Shown here piece after piece: positions 5,478 through 12,698 of a stretch of DNA of 13,504 nt. The notes below the pieces were generated by a model that was given only the letters and a program-made list of their open reading frames with translations, ran no database searches and had not been told where the DNA came from. A program made the translations under genes and the position numbers. How positions within the stretch are numbered: the stretch's first letter is position 1; every line of letters begins with the position of its first letter. The DNA is from an uncultured Oscillospiraceae bacterium (GTDB taxonomy: Bacteria; Bacillota; Clostridia; Oscillospirales; Oscillospiraceae). The stretch lies in the NCBI GenBank assembly GCA_910579485.1, contig CAJTVO010000095.1, positions 1-13,504 on the forward strand, in the 5' to 3' direction.

Positions 5478-8333
5478 ATGGTCGATCTCGTCATGGCGCT
5501 GGAGTGCTTCGGCATCCTGCTGACCTTCATCGCGCTGGTCCTCCTGCTCAACGGCGACGGCGCCCGAGAGCAGAAGCTTCTTATTTTCATCATGTGCGGC
5601 TGCCTGGTGCAGAACGTTGGGTATCTGCTGGAGCTGACCGCCCCCACCATGGAGGCCGCCGTGGCGGCGGTCACGGTGGAAAACGTGGGCTCCGCCCTCG
5701 TCCCATTGTGCTACAGCTGGTTCACCTATACCTACTGCTACGCGCCCCCGCCGAAAAAGCTGCTGCGCGTGCTGGGCGCCATCAACTTCCTCATCCTGCC
5801 CACGGTGTTCTTCAACTGGAACGGGCTGTTCTATGAGGACTTCGCGTGGCTGTCCACCGCCGACGGGTTCCACTACGTCAGCATCACTTACGGTCCCCTG
5901 TACTCCCTGTTCATGGTCACCCGCACCGTGATCCCCTACATTCTCTCCATACATACCCTGGTGCGGGCGGTGCGCCTCCGCTCCGACCAGCAGGTCAGCC
6001 GCCAGTACAAGACCATCCTGGCCATCTCCACCCTGCCCGTCATCGTGCTGATCGCCTACGTGTCCAAGCTCATCACCGTGTTCGACCTCACCCCCCTCAC
6101 GCTGGCCCTCGCCATGGCCATGGTGGTCATCGTGGTGTGGAGCCGCCGGAACTACGACTTCCGCCACCTGGCGGCGGAAAAGGTCCTGGAGAGCCTGGGG
6201 GACGGCGTGATCGCCCTGGACGACCACGACCGGCTGGTCAGCTACAACCGGGCGGCGGCCGGCATCTTCACCCGCCTGCCCGCCCACAAGCTGGGGGAAA
6301 ACATCCGGGTGCTGGAGGATTTCCGGGAGGAGATGCTCAACGAGGACGTCCCCCACAGCTTCTCCATCAACGGCCAGCACTATGAGAGCCACAGCAAGCA
6401 GATCATCGGCGAGAACGGCCGCCGGCAGGGCTGCGTCATCCTGATCCTGGACATGACGGACATCAAGGCCTATATCAACGAGATCAAGCGGGTCCGCCAG
6501 CAGGCGGAGAAGGCCAGCATCGCCAAGAGCGAGTTCCTGGCCAACATGTCCCACGAGATCCGCACCCCCATGAACGCCATCATCGGCCTCAACGACATCA
6601 TCATGGAGGAGTGCAGGGACCCCCAGATCTACACCCACGCCAAGGACGTGCAGTCCGCCGCCAAGAACCTGCTGGCCATCATCAACGACATCCTGGACCT
6701 GTCCAAGGTGGAGGCGGGCAAGATGGAGCTGGTCTATACGGACTACCACCTGAAGACCGTGGTGGGCGAAGTGGTGGGCATGATGGACATGGCCGCCTCC
6801 AAGCGGGGGCTCATCATGAAGTACGAGTGCGACAGCTCCCTCCCCTGCCGCTACAACGGCGACGAGGGGCGGATCAAGCAGATCCTCATCAACATCCTCA
6901 ACAACGCCATCAAGTTCACCAAGGAGGGCTACGTCCGGGCCTACGTCTCCGGGCGGCCCGGCGAGAAGGAGGACGAGGAGCTCATCACCTTCCGGGTGGA
7001 GGATACCGGCTGCGGCATCCGGGAGGAGGACCTGGCGAAGATCTTCGAGGACTTCCGCCAGGTGGACTCCAAGCGCAACCGGACCGTGGAGGGCACCGGC
7101 CTGGGCCTGGCCATCGTGAAGCACCTGGTAGAGCTGATGGGCGGCGATATCCGCGTGGAGAGCGTCTACGGCCAGGGGACGGCGGTGACCATCACCATCC
7201 CCCAGAGGATCGTGGACCGGCGCTCCATCGCCGAGGTCCCGGAGGTCTTCCAGACGGAGCTGGAGCGGGGCGAGGTCTTCGCCGCGCCGGACGTCAAGGT
7301 GCTCATCGTGGACGACAACGTGGTCAACCGCAAGGTGGCCCGGGGCTTCCTGAAGGGCTACGCCTTCGACCTCTCCGAGGCCGAGAGCGGCCCGGAGGCC
7401 ATCCAGCTGGTGCGGGAGACCCGGTACGACATCATCTTCATGGACCACATGATGCCCATGATGGACGGCATCGAGGCGGCGGAGATCATCCGCCGGGACT
7501 GCGGCGGGAACGGGACCGCCCCCACCATGATCGCCCTTACCGCCAACGCCATGGAGGGGATGCGGGAGCGCTTCCTGGCCTGCGGCTTCCAGGACTTCAT
7601 CGCCAAGCCCCTGGACCGGAAGGAGCTCCACCAGCTGCTGCTGCGCTGGGTGCCGGAGGAGCGCAGGCAGGCCGGCGAGGGCGCTCCCGAGGAGGGCAGG
7701 GCCCTGGACCCCTCCTCCTTCGCCATCCCGGGGATCGACATGGAGGCCGCCGCCCGATACTGTTCCGGCGACGAGGCGGGCTTTCTGGACCTGCTGGAGC
7801 TCTACCACATGGACGGAGGGCGCAAGGCGGCCCTCCTGGCGGAGCTGGCCGGGACGGACGTCCCCCGCTATCAGGTGGAGGTTCACGCCCTCAAGAGCGC
7901 CTCGGCCAACATCGGGGCCATGGAGCTGTCCGCCATGGCCCGGGCCCAGGAGGAGGCCGCCGGAGCGGGCGACGCCGGCCTGATCGCCCAGGGCTTCCCG
8001 CCGCTGCTGGAGACCTACGAGGCCCTTCTGGCGGAGATCGGCTCCTTCCTGGCCCAGCGGCGGAAGCAGGGCGCCCAGGCGGAAAAGCTGCCCGCCCTCT
8101 CCCCGGAAGAGCTCCGCTCCCGGACCCGGGCGGCCCTGGAGAAGCTGGAGGACTTCCGCTCCCAGGAGTGCGCCGCCATCGTGGAGGACCTTCTGCTCCA
8201 CCACATGCCCCAGGCCGCGGAAACGGGCCTTCTGGAAATACAGGCACAGCTCCGGCTGTACGAGGACGACAACGCCGAGGACCTGCTGCGCCAGCTGCTC
8301 GGCAGACTTGAAGAGGAGGAAGGGAGCCAATGA
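5478..8333 (+). CDS. 7TM hybrid sensor histidine kinase with PAS, receiver and HPt domains
   Basis: This 951-residue membrane kinase has seven hydrophobic segments in residues 1-225 (the 7TM sensor type of histidine kinases), then a PAS-like domain (about 235-335). The dimerisation domain carries the H-box FLANMSHEIRTP with His359, and the ATPase has its N-box around Asn472, DTGCGI at Asp509 and GTGLGL at 539. A receiver follows with acidic VDDN near 612 and phospho-acceptor Asp656, then an HPt domain with HALKSASAN at His803. All catalytic residues appear intact, giving the relay His359, Asp656, His803, then a free receiver. About 90 further residues after the HPt are helical and charged, with no assigned fold. 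The ATG at 5478 has GGTGGA 8 nt upstream. The last four bases overlap the next gene (ATGA), so translation is coupled. The signal sensed is unknown. Confidence 0.92.
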   Translation: MVDLVMALECFGILLTFIALVLLLNGDGAREQKLLIFIMCGCLVQNVGYLLELTAPTMEAAVAAVTVENVGSALVPLCYSWFTYTYCYAPPPKKLLRVLGAINFLILPTVFFNWNGLFYEDFAWLSTADGFHYVSITYGPLYSLFMVTRTVIPYILSIHTLVRAVRLRSDQQVSRQYKTILAISTLPVIVLIAYVSKLITVFDLTPLTLALAMAMVVIVVWSRRNYDFRHLAAEKVLESLGDGVIALDDHDRLVSYNRAAAGIFTRLPAHKLGENIRVLEDFREEMLNEDVPHSFSINGQHYESHSKQIIGENGRRQGCVILILDMTDIKAYINEIKRVRQQAEKASIAKSEFLANMSHEIRTPMNAIIGLNDIIMEECRDPQIYTHAKDVQSAAKNLLAIINDILDLSKVEAGKMELVYTDYHLKTVVGEVVGMMDMAASKRGLIMKYECDSSLPCRYNGDEGRIKQILINILNNAIKFTKEGYVRAYVSGRPGEKEDEELITFRVEDTGCGIREEDLAKIFEDFRQVDSKRNRTVEGTGLGLAIVKHLVELMGGDIRVESVYGQGTAVTITIPQRIVDRRSIAEVPEVFQTELERGEVFAAPDVKVLIVDDNVVNRKVARGFLKGYAFDLSEAESGPEAIQLVRETRYDIIFMDHMMPMMDGIEAAEIIRRDCGGNGTAPTMIALTANAMEGMRERFLACGFQDFIAKPLDRKELHQLLLRWVPEERRQAGEGAPEEGRALDPSSFAIPGIDMEAAARYCSGDEAGFLDLLELYHMDGGRKAALLAELAGTDVPRYQVEVHALKSASANIGAMELSAMARAQEEAAGAGDAGLIAQGFPPLLETYEALLAEIGSFLAQRRKQGAQAEKLPALSPEELRSRTRAALEKLEDFRSQECAAIVEDLLLHHMPQAAETGLLEIQAQLRLYEDDNAEDLLRQLLGRLEEEEGSQ

Positions 8334-8734
8334 TCCCAATAGAGGAACACGACAAGAAGCGGATCTTAGCGGTGGACGACGCGGCCATCATCCTGTCGCG
8401 GATATCGGACACCTTGGGAAAGTATTACGACGTCGTCACCGTCAATTCCGGCGTGCGCGCCCTGCGCTACCTGGATAAAGAAAAGCCGGACCTGATCCTG
8501 CTGGACATCCGCATGACCCCCAAGGACGGCCTGGAGACCCTCCGGGACATCCGGGCCATGAAGGACCGGGCCGACGTGCCGGTCATCATGCTCACCGGCA
8601 TGGAGGACAAGAACTCCGTGCTGGAGAGCAGCAAGCTGGGCATCTGCGACTATATCCTGAAGCCCTTTCTCGCCGGGGACCTGCTCAACAGGATCCGGCG
8701 GGTCCTGGAGCCGGACGGCGCCGCCCAGCCATAA
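8330..8734 (+). CDS. Stand-alone response regulator receiver
   Basis: The 134-residue protein is a single receiver domain with no output domain. It has the acidic pair in LAVDDAA, the phospho-acceptor Asp59 in LILLDIRM, the Thr of MLTGM and the Lys of LKPF. Its start lies within the kinase stop (ATGA overlap), so the two are made together and it is the natural acceptor from the kinase HPt. With no DNA-binding or enzymatic module, output must go through protein contact or by acting as a phosphate sink. Identity as a receiver is certain; its partner is inferred. Confidence 0.92.
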   Translation: MIPIEEHDKKRILAVDDAAIILSRISDTLGKYYDVVTVNSGVRALRYLDKEKPDLILLDIRMTPKDGLETLRDIRAMKDRADVPVIMLTGMEDKNSVLESSKLGICDYILKPFLAGDLLNRIRRVLEPDGAAQP

Positions 8735-8755
8735 CGAAGCAAGGGAGATGTTCGT

Positions 8756-9235
8756 ATGAATACCGCCATGACCCAGGCGGAGCTGGAGCGGATCCTGGAC
8801 CAGGCGGTCCAGGACGTGACGGAGCGGACCGCCGGCGTGCGCCTGCATCAGGAGGACATGCCCCCGGGGGAGGACCTCTGCACGGTCCACATCACCTTCG
8901 ACCAGGGGTTCCGCACCAGCCTGACCCTCTGCGCGGACACCAGCCTCCTCGCCCGGATGGCCTGCAACTCCTTCCACGAGGAGTCCGTCAGCGCCGAGGA
9001 TCTGGAGGAGTTCAGCAAGGAGTATTTCAACGTCCTGTGCGGCCGGATCGCCCGGGCGATGTTTCAGGAGACCCAGGTCCCGGCCCATTTCAACCCGCCT
9101 ACCTTCCACAGCGGGCGCTACGAGCCGGAGGGGCAGGAGGTCCAGTTCGTACTTACCTATTCCAGCGGGCAGCGCGAAGGGGCGCAGCTCATTCACCACG
9201 TGCCCCGTCCCCAGGAGGACGGGAACGACACCTGA
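8756..9235 (+). CDS. CheX/CheC-like phosphatase domain protein
   Basis: The 159-residue protein resembles the CheX family, which removes phosphate from CheY-type receivers. The diagnostic active-site spacing is present: Glu89-x2-Asn92 in KEYFNVLCG, with Pro115 in HFNPP exactly 22 residues after the Asn, the E-x2-N-x22-P pattern known for CheC/CheX. The acidic or Ser residue usual four before the Glu is Glu85 here. The ATG at 8756 follows AAGGGAG with an 8-nt gap. It lies between two stand-alone receivers, 21 nt after the first, so it probably dephosphorylates one or both. No flagellar or MCP genes are in the window, so a chemotaxis role is not supported. The overall fold match is weaker than the motif match. 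Confidence 0.75.
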   Translation: MNTAMTQAELERILDQAVQDVTERTAGVRLHQEDMPPGEDLCTVHITFDQGFRTSLTLCADTSLLARMACNSFHEESVSAEDLEEFSKEYFNVLCGRIARAMFQETQVPAHFNPPTFHSGRYEPEGQEVQFVLTYSSGQREGAQLIHHVPRPQEDGNDT

Positions 9236-9255
9236 CAGAGGAGGGCGTACAGAAG

Positions 9256-9618
9256 ATGAGCAAACGAATTATGGTAGTGGACGATTCCCGGCTGGTCCGC
9301 GTCCAGATGGAGGACGCCCTGGCGGGCACGGAGTACGAGGTCGCGGCCTACTGCCGCAGCGGCGAGGACGCCATCGCCCGGTACGCCGAGGTGCGGCCGG
9401 ACCTGGTGACCATGGACATCATCATGCAGGGCATGGACGGCCTGGACGCCGCCGAGATCATCCTGCGGGAGCACCCGGAGGCGCGGATCGTCATGGTCTC
9501 CTCCCTGGCCTACGGCGACACCTTCGAGCGGGCCAAGGCCATCGGCGCCAAGGGCTTCATCGACAAGCCCTTTTACCAGGAGCAGCTGGTCAAGCGGTTC
9601 CAGGAGGCCCTGGCCTGA
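9256..9618 (+). CDS. CheY-like stand-alone response regulator
   Basis: The 120-residue protein is a minimal receiver with Asp9/Asp10, phospho-acceptor Asp54 in VTMDIIM, Ser82/Ser83 in MVSSLA and Lys104 in DKPF, all in the expected places. The ATG at 9256 follows AGAGGAGGG (9237-9245). It is 20 nt after the CheX-like gene and last in the operon, with a strong terminator 22 nt downstream. The sequence DDSRLVRVQ and the double Ser resemble CheY/Spo0F-type receivers rather than DNA-binding regulators. It is probably the second acceptor or phosphate sink of the relay. Confidence 0.92.
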   Translation: MSKRIMVVDDSRLVRVQMEDALAGTEYEVAAYCRSGEDAIARYAEVRPDLVTMDIIMQGMDGLDAAEIILREHPEARIVMVSSLAYGDTFERAKAIGAKGFIDKPFYQEQLVKRFQEALA

Positions 9619-9640
9619 CATTCCATTCAGCCAAAAATAC

Positions 9641-9684
9641 TGCGTGCGGACCGGAGATACATCCGGTCCGCACGCATCTTTTAT
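9641..9684. terminator. Bidirectional intrinsic terminator between convergent operons
   Basis: A perfect 15-bp stem (9641-9655 with 9662-9676, arms starting TGCGTGCGGACC) has a 6-nt loop GATACA. The + strand tail is TCTTTTAT; on the - strand the stem is followed by GTATTTTTGG. It ends the signalling operon on the + strand and the aldo/keto reductase operon on the - strand. Confidence 0.93.
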
Positions 9685-9703
9685 CCGTGACGGCGGCTCC
9701 CGC

Positions 9704-10711
9704 TCACATGCGGAAGTCCGCCGCTACCTTTTTCAGCATCTCCCGGATGGGCAGCTGGTAGGGACACCGCTCCTCGCAGGCCCCGCACCCCACGCAGTCC
9801 GACGCATGGGCGGCCAGAGCGCCGTACCGGCCCCTGGCCCAGTCCGCCAGACCGTACCGGCTGAGGTACCCGTGGAACACGAACTGATTGGGGATGTCGA
9901 TCCCCACGGTGCAGGGCGCGCAGTATCCGCACCGGCGGCAGAAGACGGAGCCCAGCTCCCGGCGCAGCTTCTCCACCTTCTCCAGCTCCTCCACCGACAG
10001 CGGGGAGGGATCGGACGCGGCGGCCACGTTCTCCGCCACCTCCTCCGGAGAGTACATCCCGGGCAGGACCACGGTGACGTTGGGATTGGCGGCGGCAAAG
10101 CGGATGGCCAGGCGCGCGTCCTCGATGGCCCCGCCGGACAGGGACTTCATGTTGATGAAGCCCACGTCCCGCTTCCTGGCCCGCTCCATGAGCTCCGCCG
10201 CCTGGGTCTCCACGATGTTGTAGGGGAACATGACCGTCTCCACCCAGTCCAGCTCCAGGGCTCTCTCGAATACCTCCGGAGAGTGGGCGGTGAGGCCGGT
10301 GTGGCCGATCTTCCCCGCCGCCCTGGCCTCCATCAGGGCCTCCAGAGCGCCGCCGGGGGCGCAGATCTGCTCCAGCTGCTGGAGGCTGGGATTGTGGACC
10401 TGGTAGAGGTCTATGTAGTCCGTGCGGAAGTTTTTCAGGCTGATCTCGATGTCCCGGGCCATCCCCTCCTTGTCCCGGCTCATGGTCTTGGTGGCCAGGA
10501 CAAACTTCTCCCGGCGGCCCTCGATGGCCTGGCCGATGAGCTCCTCGCTGACCGAGTAGCCCCGGGCGGAGTCGATGTAGTTGATCCCCGCCGCCTCCAC
10601 GGCGTCCAGAAGCTTCTTGGCCGCCTCCGCGTCGATGCGCTGGATGGGGATGCCTCCCAGTCCCACCCGGGAGACCTTCAGTCCGGTCTTGCCTAACGTA
10701 ACGTATTCCAT
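9704..10711 (-). CDS. Aldo/keto reductase with C-terminal Fe-S domain
   Basis: This 335-residue predicted oxidoreductase has an aldo/keto reductase barrel with the tetrad Asp47, Tyr52, Lys75 and His106. A C-terminal Cys-rich part follows: C258-x2-C-x2-C-x2-C267, then C306-x2-C-x2-C-x3-CP (C316), the latter a canonical 4Fe-4S ligand set. It matches the known class of aldo/keto reductases with 4Fe-4S tails common in anaerobes; substrate is unknown. The start is set at the internal ATG (10709-10711) because GGAGGAAGAG lies just before it; the ATG six codons upstream would put that site inside the gene. Unlike the genes behind it (10756 onward), it is GC-rich like the rest of the chromosome, so it may be native with its own promoter. 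A 14-bp palindrome lies upstream. Confidence 0.9.
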   Translation of the reverse strand: MEYVTLGKTGLKVSRVGLGGIPIQRIDAEAAKKLLDAVEAAGINYIDSARGYSVSEELIGQAIEGRREKFVLATKTMSRDKEGMARDIEISLKNFRTDYIDLYQVHNPSLQQLEQICAPGGALEALMEARAAGKIGHTGLTAHSPEVFERALELDWVETVMFPYNIVETQAAELMERARKRDVGFINMKSLSGGAIEDARLAIRFAAANPNVTVVLPGMYSPEEVAENVAAASDPSPLSVEELEKVEKLRRELGSVFCRRCGYCAPCTVGIDIPNQFVFHGYLSRYGLADWARGRYGALAAHASDCVGCGACEERCPYQLPIREMLKKVAADFRM

Positions 10712-10729
10712 GTTCTCTTCCTCCTGCAA

Positions 10730-10743
10730 ATTCTGATCAGAAT
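10730..10743. promoter_or_regulatory. 14-bp perfect palindrome before the reductase gene
   Basis: ATTCTGATCAGAAT is perfectly symmetric and ends 18 bp upstream of the reductase start, next to its ribosome binding site, in the 44-bp gap to the DUF3788 gene. Position and symmetry suit an operator for a small dimeric regulator. No clear -35/-10 pair was identified around it, so this is only a candidate site. Confidence 0.35.
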
Positions 10744-10755
10744 ATGATCGCTGCG

Positions 10756-11169
10756 CTACTTTCTGTTCGGTCTCCTCTTTATTCCCAGCAGCCTGATAAA
10801 GTCGCCAAATAAAGAGGTGTCCGTTGGCTCAAACATGATCCATTTCCCATCATGGTATGTCTGCGCTCCGTCATACAGCGCCTGAACTTCTTCTGTATAA
10901 TTTTCTCTGTCCGCTTCAAATTTCAGCCGCTCGTCCTTTCCCAGGATGACCATAAAGCCCACGCGGTTTTCCCTTGCGTACAGCGCGCACAGCGTCTTGC
11001 CGCCCCGGCGGTATTTATATTCGTATTTCCACGCCTTGCCGCCCTTATCCCACAGGCGGTCCATATCGTATTTTTCTTCGATCAACGCGCACAACGCGGT
11101 CCATACGTCGTATAGAGGCTTTCCAACGAGAGCGGTCATTTCTTCCGCGGCAGGTATCGTATCAAGCAT
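10756..11169 (-). CDS. DUF3788 family protein
   Basis: The 137-residue soluble protein has the pattern of DUF3788: an N-terminal helical part, a central WKYEYKYRRGGKTLCALYARENRVGFMVILG core, and a C-terminal FGDFIRLLGIKRRP end. Function of the family is not known. The ATG at 11169 follows a GGAGGA site. It lies 22 bp behind the coiled-coil gene on the same strand, so both are probably on one transcript. Base composition is visibly poorer in GC than the flanking chromosome, suggesting acquisition. The family call rests on recollection of the pattern. Confidence 0.75.
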   Translation of the reverse strand: MLDTIPAAEEMTALVGKPLYDVWTALCALIEEKYDMDRLWDKGGKAWKYEYKYRRGGKTLCALYARENRVGFMVILGKDERLKFEADRENYTEEVQALYDGAQTYHDGKWIMFEPTDTSLFGDFIRLLGIKRRPNRK

Positions 11170-11191
11170 AACGGTCCTCCATCCAAGCCGA

Positions 11192-11605
11192 TCACTGCGC
11201 CTTTTCCAGGACCTCCAGCCGCTTTGTCATCATTTTGACGGCAGACTTCAGCGTGACGACCTCGCCCTCCAGGGTCTCCACCTGTGCTTTTGGCGCCAGC
11301 GTCTCCTGGAGATGGACATGGCCTTCATACAGCAGCTGCAATTTGGGCAGTACCTCATTTTCCAGCATGACGGCGGAACGCAGGGAGCGGCCATCGATCT
11401 CCTCCAGCAGTTCCCCCTGCCGGTCAACCTTGCTGACCAGTTTTTCCAATGTTCCATCATGCCTGGCAAGCATCTCGCCATGCTTTTCCAGTATCTCGCT
11501 ATGCTTTTCCAACAGTTTGCCTTGCTTTTCCAACAAATCACCCTGCCTGCCAACTTCTTCGGTCAGCTTTTCTAACATTGCCAAGATCTTTTCTTCGTTA
11601 TTCAT
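11192..11605 (-). CDS. Small coiled-coil protein with heptad repeats
   Basis: The 137-residue, highly charged protein has no membrane segment or signal peptide. Residues 22-56 are five consecutive 7-residue repeats of the type [GS]-x-[LI]-L-E-K-H, and further heptad-like helix continues to about residue 70 and again in the last 35 residues (ETLEGEVVTLKSAVK). It should form a long helical, probably oligomeric rod. The ATG at 11605 follows AAAGGAGG, a strong site. Small proteins of this form are frequent in gut Firmicutes and usually uncharacterised; I do not recognise a function. Confidence 0.8.
   Translation of the reverse strand: MNNEEKILAMLEKLTEEVGRQGDLLEKQGKLLEKHSEILEKHGEMLARHDGTLEKLVSKVDRQGELLEEIDGRSLRSAVMLENEVLPKLQLLYEGHVHLQETLAPKAQVETLEGEVVTLKSAVKMMTKRLEVLEKAQ
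11438..11542 (-). repeat. Five degenerate 21-bp repeats coding heptads
   Basis: Five in-frame 21-bp units encode residues 22-56 of the coiled-coil protein. The central three are most alike at DNA level, each containing TTTTCCA on the + strand. They are the coding source of the heptads and a likely place for copy-number change between strains. Confidence 0.6.
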
Positions 11606-11673
11606 TGTATCCTCCTTTTGTAAATTACCAATTTTTTGCCGCTCAACTACCTGATAAACCAGAAACTGCCAAG

Positions 11674-12198
11674 TTATTCTTCAGCAAAAAGCGCCAGCCT
11701 GCCTTTTGTTATTCTAAATTCCTGCATAGTCCTATCCTGACCTGTAAAGCAATCTTTCTCCACAACGTCGCCATCAGGATAATGAATAAAACCCAGTTTT
11801 TTAAGCATTCGCCTACTATAAAGGTTATCTTCGAAGCATCCTGCAGCTATTTCAGGATACGGGTAGTTATCGAATATGTACTTCAACGCCAACGCAAAAG
11901 AATTGGTTCCATAACCTTTGTGGCGGTACTGAGGATATATCCAGATCGCCAGGTCCGGACACACCTCATCTAATCCCAGCCTAAGCGAACCCACTGGTTT
12001 ATCCAACTCTTTGCCGACAACAGTAACCCAAAAAGGAAACTGTTCTATTTCCAAGCATCTGAATCCCTCCAAGGCTTGCTCATAGGTGCAGTTATATCCC
12101 CTTTGCGTACTCATATCTTGCCAACAGGAAAACATATCTTCATCGTCATTGTGGGTATATGGAGTCAGCCCGATCAGAGAGCTCTCTATCAGAAACAT
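11674..12198 (-). CDS. GNAT family N-acetyltransferase
   Basis: The 174-residue protein has the acetyl-CoA site of the GNAT fold, IYPQYRHKGYGT (the Q/R-x-x-G-x-G loop), followed by the helix LALKYIF and the NLYSRRMLKKLGF strand-helix pair characteristic of RimJ/RimL-like members. It should acetylate an amino group on a protein or small molecule; the substrate cannot be read from sequence. The ATG at 12196-12198 is chosen because GGAGGAAAAAT lies just before it. A longer start 17 codons upstream would overlap the stop of the upstream gene. It lies 17 nt after that small membrane gene and is AT-rich like the block around it. Confidence 0.87.
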   Translation of the reverse strand: MFLIESSLIGLTPYTHNDDEDMFSCWQDMSTQRGYNCTYEQALEGFRCLEIEQFPFWVTVVGKELDKPVGSLRLGLDEVCPDLAIWIYPQYRHKGYGTNSFALALKYIFDNYPYPEIAAGCFEDNLYSRRMLKKLGFIHYPDGDVVEKDCFTGQDRTMQEFRITKGRLALFAEE

Positions 12199-12215
12199 AT
12201 TTTTCCTCCGCCATA

Positions 12216-12541
12216 TCAGCGCGTTCGCTCTTTGCGCAATGCCAGCCACGAAAGCGCATAACTGCTGCCGGCCAGGATCATAAGGAGACAGGGCGTGGGA
12301 TCATATCCGCGGTACAAATATCCGATCAAAAGGAAGACTCCCAGCCCTCCCGCTGCCACAGACAGCAGGCATAAGATACCGAACAAAGCAAGCGCCCATT
12401 TCTTACGCTCAAAAATAAAATACCACAAAAAGAGGGTCAGCGCCAAGGGTGCGCCAACCGCCCCCGAGAGACCAAAATTATTTTGTCAATGAGCACATCC
12501 AAAATATTGCAGGCAGCAATCATGCAGAGCCTTCGATCCAT
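12216..12541 (-). pseudogene. Small three-TM membrane protein, apparently frameshifted
   Basis: The ATG at 12539-12541 opens a frame (MDRRLCMIAACNILDV...) that stops after 34 codons. The adjacent frame, open from a stop at 12486-12488 to the stop at 12216-12218, encodes LSGAVGAPLALTLF onward with three hydrophobic segments and a basic end. Joining the two near the G-run at 12462-12466 gives one plausible protein of about 108 residues. One missing base (or two extra) in this assembly would explain it, as would a real mutation or a slip. The ribosome binding site of the ATG is weak. A shorter product from the TTG at 12446 is possible. The family is not recognised. Confidence 0.5.
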
Positions 12542-12606
12542 CGTTGATTTCTGCCTAACCGGCTCCTCTCTCGCTCTCTTTACCCTGTTCACAAGTTATT
12601 TAGTTC

Positions 12607-12635
12607 ATTATATCACACCCCCTCCCCTTTATCAA
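12607..12635 (-). promoter_or_regulatory. Sigma-A promoter of the - strand accessory operon
   Basis: Reading the - strand, TTGATA (12635-12630), a 17-bp spacer and TATAAT (12612-12607) make a near-consensus promoter. It lies just after the ftsH terminator and about 66 bp before the first ATG at 12541. It should drive the membrane protein, GNAT, coiled-coil and DUF3788 genes, possibly through to the reductase. Confidence 0.8.
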
Positions 12636-12659
12636 TTCGTTTTCACGAAAACCCCGGAT

Positions 12660-12692
12660 AAAAACGGCGGAGCCCTATTTCAGGCTCCGCCG
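12660..12692 (-). terminator. Intrinsic terminator of ftsH
   Basis: On the - strand CGGCGGAGCC and GGCTCCGCCG (12692-12683 and 12674-12665) form a 10-bp stem with an 8-nt loop, followed by TTTTTATCC. It starts 7 bp after the ftsH stop codon. Confidence 0.92.
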
Positions 12693-12698
12693 CCGTAT

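Noticed and set aside
5403..8339. 978-residue open frame on the - strand opposite the hybrid kinase
   Set aside because: It is a GC-codon-bias shadow: low complexity rich in Gly, His, Val and Asp, no family features, and the + strand encodes a full-domain kinase.
9644..10696. 350-residue + strand open frame over the reductase
   Set aside because: It crosses the bidirectional terminator and is opposite a gene with all aldo/keto reductase and Fe-S residues intact.
11438..11542. Tandem repeats as a possible CRISPR array
   Set aside because: The 21-bp units are in frame, lack unique spacers, and encode heptads of a coiled-coil protein.
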